Shown one piece after another: positions 1 to 6,573 of a stretch of DNA of 6,573 nucleotides. The stretch comes from Firmicutes bacterium ADurb.Bin467 (GTDB taxonomy: Bacteria > Bacillota > Clostridia > Christensenellales > Aristaeellaceae), in the NCBI GenBank assembly GCA_002068815.1, contig MWAC01000061.1, positions 1 through 6,573 on the forward strand, in the 5' to 3' direction. The first letter of the stretch is position 1. Every line of letters begins with the position of its first letter. Under the pieces are notes generated by a model, which was given only the letters and a program-made list of their open reading frames with translations, searched no databases and had not been told where the DNA came from. The translations under genes were made by a program, and so were the position numbers.

Positions 1-398
1 GGCTCCGAAATCGCCATCGGCATGCCGCGCCCGCACTGCTTCGCGGCCTCGCGCGCGATCTTCCGCAGCCGGTCGACCCTCTCGATCTTCTTGACCGACC
101 GCTCCATCGAAACCGGAACCAGGCGCATGACGCCCAACTCCGTCAGCTTCTGCGCGAGGAACTCGAGCTTGTCCGCCTTCGGGACGCCCTGATAGACCGT
201 CAGCGCGACCGGCGGCTCGTTCGAAGGCAGCGGTTCGAGGAGTTCGACCGCGCCTCCCTCTTTCAGTTCCGCCAAAAAGCGGCCGCCCTCCCCGTCCATC
301 GCGACGATTCGGTCGCCCGGGGAGAGCCGGAGCACGCGGCGCGCGTGCATTTCGTCCTCCTTCGAGAGCCTGCCGCCCTCGACGTAGAACGCGTTCAC
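1..398 (-). CDS. rsmE: 16S rRNA m3U1498 methyltransferase RsmE, 5' part (runs off left edge)
   Basis: RsmE methylates N3 of U1498 in 16S rRNA of the assembled 30S subunit, using S-adenosylmethionine. The visible 132 codons start with GTG at 398-396 and read without a stop to the edge. Residues 1 to about 65 form the PUA-like N-terminal domain; the family segment HARRVLRLSPGDRI is at 18-31. From about residue 66 the SPOUT methyltransferase domain begins with the family signatures QGVPKADKLEFLAQKLTELG (70-89), PVSMERSV (95-102) and KIAREAAKQCGR (113-124). The knotted SAM-binding C-terminus lies outside the window. The GTG start overlaps the prmA stop in a GTGA tetranucleotide. I see no good Shine-Dalgarno upstream, so translation probably depends on ribosomes finishing prmA. 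Family assignment is firm from the motifs; RsmE commonly follows prmA in Bacillota dnaK operons. The non-ATG start hides this gene from simple ATG-based ORF calling. Confidence 0.93.
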   Translation of the reverse strand, partial: MNAFYVEGGRLSKEDEMHARRVLRLSPGDRIVAMDGEGGRFLAELKEGGAVELLEPLPSNEPPVALTVYQGVPKADKLEFLAQKLTELGVMRLVPVSMERSVKKIERVDRLRKIAREAAKQCGRGMPMAISE

Positions 399-1339
399 GG
401 GCGGATCGCGGCGATGGCCGTCCACTCGCCGTCGTCGAGGATTTCGAGCGCGCGATAGCCCGCGGCCTCGAGCGCGGACACGACCTCGCCCTTCCTCTCG
501 CGCGCGATGCCCGAGCAGATGAACGCCCCGCCGGGGACGATGTGGCGCGCGACCGGGCCGCAGAGCTGAACGATCACGTCGGCGATGATGTTCGCGACGA
601 CGACGTCGGCGGCCTCCTCGACATGCTCGAGCAGGTCGCCCTCGCGCGCGCGGACGATATGCGACAGGCCGTTGTTCTCGATGTTTTCCCGCGCGACGCG
701 CACGGCGACGGGGTCGAGGTCGATCGCGAGCACGTCGCGCGCGCCCACGAGCGCCGCGGCGATCGCGAGTATGCCGGTGCCGGTGCCGATGTCGATGACC
801 TTCATGCCGGGCTTCACGCGCTCCTCGACGAGCCGGACGCACATGCCGGTCGTCTCGTGCGTGCCGGTGCCGAACGCCATGCCGGGGTCGAGCTCGATGA
901 CCAAATCGCCCGGCCGCGCTGCATGCGGGGCCCACGTCGGCTTAACGACGATGCGCTCCCCCAGCCGGATCGGCCGGAAGTCCTTCTTCCAGCTCTCGGC
1001 CCAGTCCTCCTCGTCGATTCCGTGCGTCCGGATTTCGAGCTTGCCGAGGTCCATGGGCAGCTCCATATCCCGGAGCGATTCGACGCCCGCGCGGATCGTT
1101 TCCAGCGCCGCCGGAAGCCGGTCGTCTTGCGGGTAATAGCCGGTGACCTTCACGTCGTCGCCGATCCGCTCGGCGATCGCCTCGTCGATGATGCCCCACC
1201 GGCCCTCGGGGCGCTGGTTCAGGGCGACGTCGTTTTTGTCCTCGATCATCGTGCCCGCGCTCCCGGCGTTCAGCAAAATGCCCGAGACCATCTCCGAGCC
1301 CGGGGTCGTCGTCAAGACCGTCACTTCCATCCACCGCAT
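395..1339 (-). CDS. prmA: Ribosomal protein L11 methyltransferase PrmA
   Basis: PrmA is a cytoplasmic class I SAM-dependent enzyme that methylates ribosomal protein L11. It has 314 residues, the usual family length. The N-terminal substrate-recognition domain (about 1-95) opens with the typical MRWMEVTV. A conserved linker DWAESWKKDFRPIRLGERIV follows at 112-131. The catalytic domain shows ELDPGMAFGTGTHETT (149-164), the SAM-binding glycine loop VIDIGTGTGILAIAA (181-195), the acidic ribose-binding end of strand 2 at AIDLDP (205-210), and VVVANIIADV (246-255) at the motif IV position. I chose ATG at 1339-1337 because it matches the family N-terminus and sits 9 nt after GGAGG (1349-1353). The in-frame GTG at 1342 (6-nt spacing) would add one residue and cannot be excluded. 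The gene overlaps the dnaJ stop by one base (TGATG) and the rsmE start by four, so the three are probably translationally coupled. Confidence 0.96.
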   Translation of the reverse strand: MRWMEVTVLTTTPGSEMVSGILLNAGSAGTMIEDKNDVALNQRPEGRWGIIDEAIAERIGDDVKVTGYYPQDDRLPAALETIRAGVESLRDMELPMDLGKLEIRTHGIDEEDWAESWKKDFRPIRLGERIVVKPTWAPHAARPGDLVIELDPGMAFGTGTHETTGMCVRLVEERVKPGMKVIDIGTGTGILAIAAALVGARDVLAIDLDPVAVRVARENIENNGLSHIVRAREGDLLEHVEEAADVVVANIIADVIVQLCGPVARHIVPGGAFICSGIARERKGEVVSALEAAGYRALEILDDGEWTAIAAIRP

Positions 1340-2493
1340 CACGAATTTCCTCCGAATGCGTCCTTGACGCGGTCAAAGAACGACTTCTTCTGCTCGTACT
1401 CCTGGCCGGTCACCGTGCCGTCGAACTGGCGGAGGATTTCCTTTTGCTTGTCGGTCAGGCGCTTGGGAATCTCGACGGAGACCGTCACAAACAGGTCGCC
1501 CTTCGCGCCGCCGCGAAGCGATTGTATGCCCTGCCCGCGCATGCGGAACGTCTGGCCGGGCTGCGTGCCCTCGGGAAACGCGAACTTGACCGGCTTGTCG
1601 AGCGTCGGCACGTCGGCCTCGGTTCCGAGCGCCGCCTGCGTGAATGTAAGCGGAAGGTCGAGGTACAGATCGTAGTTCTGGCGCTTAAACAGCTTGTGGG
1701 GCTTGACGGTCACGACGATCAAGAGGTCGCCCGCCTCGCCGCCGCGCTCGCCCGGCTCGCCCTGGCCGCGGATGGTCACGACCTGGCCGTTGTCGATGCC
1801 CGCCGGGATGCGGACCGTACGCCGCTTCGAGGCGCGCACCTTGCCGCGCCCGCCGCACTTTGCGCAGGCATCGGTCACGACCTTGCCGCTGCCCTTGCAG
1901 TTCGGGCAGGTGCGCACGTTCTGGATCGTGCCGAACGGCGTGTTCGAGGTCGTGCGGACCTGCCCCTGGCCGCCGCAGGTCTTGCAGGTCTCGGGGTTCG
2001 TGCCGGGCTTCGCGCCGGAGCCGTGGCAGGCGTCGCAGATGTCGTCGCGCACGAGGTTGATCTGCTTCTCGCAGCCCTTGGCCGCCTCCTCGAACGTGAT
2101 CGTGATGTCGTAGCGCAGATCCGCGCCGGGCACCGGGCCGGTCTCGCGCCGGGAACCGCCGCCGAACCCGCCGCCGAAGAACGACGAGAAGATGTCCTCG
2201 ACGTCGAACCCGCCGAACCCGCCGCCGCCGAAGCCCGAAAAATCGCCGTAGCCGCCGCTGCCGGGGGTTCCCGGCTGCTCGTGGCCGAAGCGATCGTAAT
2301 TCGCGCGCTTTTTCGGGTCGGAGAGCACCTGATAGGCCTCGTTGACCTCCTTGAACTTCTCCTCGGCCTCCTTGTCGCCCGGGTTGACGTCCGGGTGCAG
2401 CTTCTTCGCGAGCTGCCGGTAGGCGCGCTTGATCGCCGCGTCGTCCGCCGTGCGCTCGACGCCGAGCACTTCGTAATAGTCGCGTTTTGCCAA
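1339..2493 (-). CDS. dnaJ: Chaperone protein DnaJ (Hsp40, type I), TTG start
   Basis: DnaJ delivers unfolded clients to DnaK and stimulates its ATPase. This is a full-length type I protein of 384 residues. The J domain (1 to about 70) starts [12 protein letters not shown] and carries the essential HPD at 33-35. The Gly/Phe region (about 75-115) includes [12 protein letters not shown]. The zinc-binding domain has all four CxxCxGxG repeats: C153/C156, C170/C173, C196/C199 and C210/C213. The C-terminal client-binding domains follow, and the protein ends FGGNS. The start is TTG at 2493-2491: the family N-terminus begins exactly there, no ATG or GTG fits, and GGAGG (2502-2506) lies 8 nt upstream. 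TTG is a weak start and differs from the ATG used by hrcA, grpE and dnaK. Together with the hairpins before it, this suggests DnaJ is made at a lower level than DnaK (inference). Its stop overlaps the prmA start. Confidence 0.97.
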   Translation of the reverse strand: MAKRDYYEVLGVERTADDAAIKRAYRQLAKKLHPDVNPGDKEAEEKFKEVNEAYQVLSDPKKRANYDRFGHEQPGTPGSGGYGDFSGFGGGGFGGFDVEDIFSSFFGGGFGGGSRRETGPVPGADLRYDITITFEEAAKGCEKQINLVRDDICDACHGSGAKPGTNPETCKTCGGQGQVRTTSNTPFGTIQNVRTCPNCKGSGKVVTDACAKCGGRGKVRASKRRTVRIPAGIDNGQVVTIRGQGEPGERGGEAGDLLIVVTVKPHKLFKRQNYDLYLDLPLTFTQAALGTEADVPTLDKPVKFAFPEGTQPGQTFRMRGQGIQSLRGGAKGDLFVTVSVEIPKRLTDKQKEILRQFDGTVTGQEYEQKKSFFDRVKDAFGGNS

Positions 2494-2513
2494 GGGTTTC
2501 CCCTCCCTCTATC

Positions 2514-2541
2514 CACCTCCCGGAGCGAACCCCGGGAGGTG
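2514..2541 (-). repeat. Intercistronic hairpin 3, 20 nt before the dnaJ start
   Basis: CACCTCCCGG (2514-2523) and CCGGGAGGTG (2532-2541) form a perfect 10-bp, GC-rich stem with an 8-nt loop. In the minus-strand transcript both arms read the same as on the plus strand, so the 3' arm is a Shine-Dalgarno-like GGGAGGTG held in the stem. It is too far (about 20 nt to the nearest base) to serve the TTG start directly. The real site GGAGG (2502-2506) lies just outside the hairpin. No U-run follows. Confidence 0.75.
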
Positions 2542-2552
2542 CTTTATGTGAA

Positions 2553-2583
2553 CGCCCCGAAGCGAAACATCCGCTTCGGCGCG
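2553..2583 (-). repeat. Intercistronic hairpin 2
   Basis: CCGAAGCG (2557-2564) and CGCTTCGG (2572-2579) form a perfect 8-bp stem with a 7-nt loop. One G-G mismatch in the transcript is followed by three further pairs (2553-2555 with 2581-2583). A second copy of CGCTTCGG at 2632-2639, within hairpin 1, could compete for the same partner, so two alternative folds are possible. Confidence 0.65.
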
Positions 2584-2609
2584 AGATCGATCTTCCCCCT
2601 GCGGGCGTC

Positions 2610-2650
2610 GGGCGGGTTCCCCAAGCCCCTGCGCTTCGGAAATCCCGCCC
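2610..2650 (-). repeat. Intercistronic hairpin 1 (just after dnaK)
   Basis: The outer arms GGGCGGG (2610-2616) and CCCGCCC (2644-2650) are perfectly complementary over 7 bp. TTCC (2617-2620) can pair with GGAA (2638-2641) across a 2-nt bulge, and a short AAGC/GCTT stem (2623-2626 with 2633-2636) could form inside. It starts 33 nt downstream of the dnaK stop codon. No U-run follows on the minus strand. Confidence 0.6.
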
Positions 2651-2683
2651 TCTGCCCGCGAAATCGGCCAACGATGGAGCCGC

Positions 2684-5135
<2,452 letters not shown>

Positions 5136-5144
5136 GTCGTCCTC

Positions 5145-6164
5145 CTATTTTTCCGAAAGCAGCTGGCTGATCGCATTGCCCATAAAATGCAGCACCGTGA
5201 TCACGCGGCTGTAATCCATGCGGGTCGGGCCGATGATGCCCAGGGTCCCCGTCGACTGGTCGCCCATCCGGTAGCTGGCGGTCACGATCGAGCAGTCCGA
5301 GAGCTCGGGTAGCTCGTTCTCGGGGCCTATGCGGATCGATATCTCGACGCCCCCGCTGCCCATCAGCTTCCGAAGCATCTCGCGCGACTCGAGGACCGCC
5401 AGAAAATTCTTCGCCTTCGCGACGTCCGCGTACTCCGGGTAGCTCAGAAGGTTCGCGCTGCCGCCGACGTAGACGTCGCGGTCGTCGACGGAGGCGATGT
5501 TCTCCTCGATGACGCGCATCGCGTCCGCGAGGAGCTTGCGGTTCTGCCCCATATCGCGGATCATCTCCGCGAAGATCTGCCGGACGGACTCGATCGGCTT
5601 GTCGGCGAGCTGCTCGGTCAGCATCCGGGAGATGCCGTACAGGTGGTCCGCCGTCAGCCCCTCCGGAATGTGGATGACCGCGTCCTTGACGATGCCCGCG
5701 GTGGTTACGATCACGAGCATCGCGACGCCCTCGGAAACCGGCACGATCTGCACGTGGCGTATGCGCAAAGACCCTATATGCGGCACGACGACGACCGAGG
5801 TGTACTTCGTCGCGTCCGAGAGCACCCGCGCCGCGCGGCGGATGACGGCCTCGACCTGCCGCGAGCGCGTCTCCATGTGCTCGGCGATCCTCTGGCACTC
5901 GTCGTTGGAGAGCTGGTAGGCCTTGAGCAGCTTGTCGACGTACAGCCGGTACGCCTTGTAGGACGGTATCCGCCCCGCGGAGGTGTGCGGCTGCGCGAGG
6001 TAGCCGAGCTCCTCCAAGTCGCTCATCTCGTTGCGTATCGTCGCGGGCGAGAAGCCGACCCCGGCCTTGCGCGAGATCGTCCGCGAGCCGACGGGCATGG
6101 CGGTGGTGATGTAGTCGTCGATGATCGCCTGCAGGATCAGAAACTTGCGCTCGTCCAGACCCAT
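5145..6164 (-). CDS. hrcA: Heat-inducible transcription repressor HrcA
   Basis: HrcA binds CIRCE as a dimer and represses the class I heat-shock operon. In well-studied species it needs GroEL to stay active, so unfolded protein relieves repression. With the ATG at 6164 it has 339 residues, the family norm. The N-terminal winged helix (about 1-75) contains VGSRTISRKAGVGFSPATIR (25-44) and NEMSDLEELGYL (45-56), followed by HTSAGRIPSYKAYRLYVD (60-77). The C-terminal part carries the signature IGPENELPELSDCSIVTASY (279-298) and GIIGPTRMDYSRVI (309-322). ATG is preceded by a G-rich Shine-Dalgarno, GAAAGGGGGGG (6170-6180). An in-frame GTG at 6194 lies inside the CIRCE arm and would add ten residues; I reject it because the family starts at MGLDERKF. 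HrcA is encoded first in its own operon, giving autoregulation. Confidence 0.97.
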   Translation of the reverse strand: MGLDERKFLILQAIIDDYITTAMPVGSRTISRKAGVGFSPATIRNEMSDLEELGYLAQPHTSAGRIPSYKAYRLYVDKLLKAYQLSNDECQRIAEHMETRSRQVEAVIRRAARVLSDATKYTSVVVVPHIGSLRIRHVQIVPVSEGVAMLVIVTTAGIVKDAVIHIPEGLTADHLYGISRMLTEQLADKPIESVRQIFAEMIRDMGQNRKLLADAMRVIEENIASVDDRDVYVGGSANLLSYPEYADVAKAKNFLAVLESREMLRKLMGSGGVEISIRIGPENELPELSDCSIVTASYRMGDQSTGTLGIIGPTRMDYSRVITVLHFMGNAISQLLSEK

Positions 6165-6169
6165 GACCA

Positions 6170-6180
6170 CCCCCCCTTTC
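6170..6180 (-). promoter_or_regulatory. hrcA ribosome binding site with seven-G run
   Basis: The transcript reads GAAAGGGGGGG ending 5 nt before the hrcA ATG. This is purine-rich but weaker than the AGGAGG of grpE and dnaK, which fits low production of the repressor. It decides the ATG at 6164 as the start over the upstream GTG. Confidence 0.65.
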
Positions 6181-6187
6181 GCCGCTG

Positions 6188-6214
6188 TTAGCACTCAAGG
6201 ATGGAGAGTGCTAA
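6188..6214 (-). promoter_or_regulatory. CIRCE operator (HrcA binding site)
   Basis: TTAGCACTC (6188-6196), a 9-bp spacer and GAGTGCTAA (6206-6214) form the canonical CIRCE inverted repeat with no mismatch. It begins about 5 to 8 bp downstream of the predicted transcription start and ends 23 bp before the hrcA ATG. It therefore acts as DNA operator and also forms a hairpin at the 5' end of the mRNA, as in other HrcA-controlled operons. Confidence 0.98.
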
Positions 6215-6215
6215 C

Positions 6216-6237
6216 GGATGGTCATAATGTACCATCC
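6216..6237. promoter_or_regulatory. Inverted repeat enclosing the -10 box (possible second operator)
   Basis: GGATGGT (6216-6222) and ACCATCC (6231-6237) are perfectly complementary 7-bp arms around an 8-bp AT-rich spacer. The dyad covers the -10 element and the predicted start site and is separated from CIRCE by one base pair. A further GGATGG occurs inside the CIRCE spacer (6199-6204). The symmetry is visible; a binding protein is inferred and unknown. Confidence 0.5.
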
Positions 6238-6254
6238 CCGCGCTATTTTGTCAA
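6226..6254 (-). promoter_or_regulatory. Vegetative (sigma-A type) promoter of the hrcA operon
   Basis: On the minus strand, a perfect -35 TTGACA (6254-6249) is followed by a 17-bp spacer and a -10 TACATT (6231-6226), which matches TATAAT at 4 of 6 positions. The predicted start is an A at about 6219 or 6222, giving a leader of about 55 nt with CIRCE near its 5' end. The arrangement is typical of CIRCE/HrcA control with the housekeeping sigma factor. Confidence 0.88.
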
Positions 6255-6303
6255 TAGACGCATGGGAAAACGCGTGTTAAATTCTGGAGAAGGGATTTTT
6301 GAG

Positions 6304-6342
6304 CATAAAAAGCCGCCCGCGCGGGAAATATGGCGCGGGCGG
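6304..6342 (-). terminator. Rho-independent terminator of the gene upstream of the operon
   Basis: On the minus strand, CCGCCCGCGC (6342-6333), a 10-nt loop and GCGCGGGCGG (6322-6313) form a perfect 10-bp GC stem, followed by C and five T residues (6312-6307). It starts 11 nt after the stop of the right-edge ORF and insulates the heat-shock promoter from read-through. No T-run follows in the plus direction, so it works one way. Confidence 0.92.
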
Positions 6343-6353
6343 AAGGAGAGAGA

Positions 6354-6573
<220 letters not shown>

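Larger units (their letters stand above)
2494..2683 (-). other. dnaK-dnaJ intercistronic region with three predicted RNA hairpins
   Basis: This is by far the longest gap in an otherwise tight operon. I see no gene in it. Read as minus-strand RNA it contains three consecutive inverted repeats (entered separately) and then the dnaJ Shine-Dalgarno. None of the hairpins is followed by a U-run, so they do not look like intrinsic terminators. The plausible roles are protecting the dnaK 3' end, marking an RNA processing site, or tuning dnaJ translation. These roles are inferred; only the pairing is visible. Confidence 0.75.

Noticed and set aside
2514..2541. Hairpin 3 as an intrinsic terminator between dnaK and dnaJ.
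   Set aside because: The stem is strong, but neither strand has a T-run directly after it, and dnaJ-prmA-rsmE lack an obvious promoter of their own.
6165..6194. An upstream GTG in frame with hrcA, giving a 10-residue extension.
   Set aside because: The GTG is part of the CIRCE arm GAGTGCTAA, has no ribosome binding site, and the family N-terminus matches the ATG at 6164 with its own purine-rich site.
6248..6283. A plus-strand promoter (TTGTCA with a downstream TGTTAAATT) opposite the heat-shock promoter.
   Set aside because: The spacing between the elements is about 23 bp, there is no gene downstream on the plus strand, and TTGTCA is only the complement of the minus-strand -35.

Overview
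The window is one GC-rich stretch from a Gram-positive bacterium, most likely a Clostridia-type member of the Bacillota. The evidence is the class I heat-shock gene order on the minus strand (hrcA, grpE, dnaK, dnaJ, prmA, rsmE), a perfect CIRCE operator, a vegetative-type promoter instead of a sigma-32-type one, AGGAGG-type ribosome binding sites, and a DnaK that lacks the extra N-terminal-lobe insertion found in proteobacterial DnaK. A GC-rich gut Clostridia lineage is possible, but I cannot place it more closely from sequence alone.

Layout from right to left, in the direction of transcription. 6354-6573 holds the 3' end of an unrelated gene. Its first ~35 visible residues read like ketol-acid reductoisomerase and its last ~37 like the terminal membrane helix of a transporter permease, so it may be a chimera. 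It is closed by a strong intrinsic terminator (6304-6342). The heat-shock promoter follows (-35 at 6249-6254, -10 at 6226-6231). Its -10 box lies inside a second perfect inverted repeat (6216-6237), and CIRCE comes directly after (6188-6214). Then come hrcA (5145-6164), grpE (4581-5135), dnaK (2684-4531), a structured 190-nt intercistronic gap with three hairpins (2494-2683), dnaJ with a TTG start (1339-2493), prmA (395-1339) and the 5' part of rsmE (1-398, running off the left edge).

The genes form one regulon. HrcA represses the operon at CIRCE. DnaK, DnaJ and GrpE are the Hsp70 chaperone, its J-protein and its nucleotide exchange factor. PrmA methylates ribosomal protein L11 and RsmE methylates 16S rRNA, so the distal genes link ribosome modification to proteostasis. 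Translational coupling is likely at hrcA/grpE (the stop codon overlaps the grpE Shine-Dalgarno), dnaJ/prmA (1-nt overlap) and prmA/rsmE (4-nt GTGA overlap).

No new enzyme system is evident. The points worth a second look are regulatory and structural: the promoter dyad beside CIRCE, the tandem hairpins before a TTG-started dnaJ, the cysteine-rich GrpE, and the chimeric ORF at the right edge.
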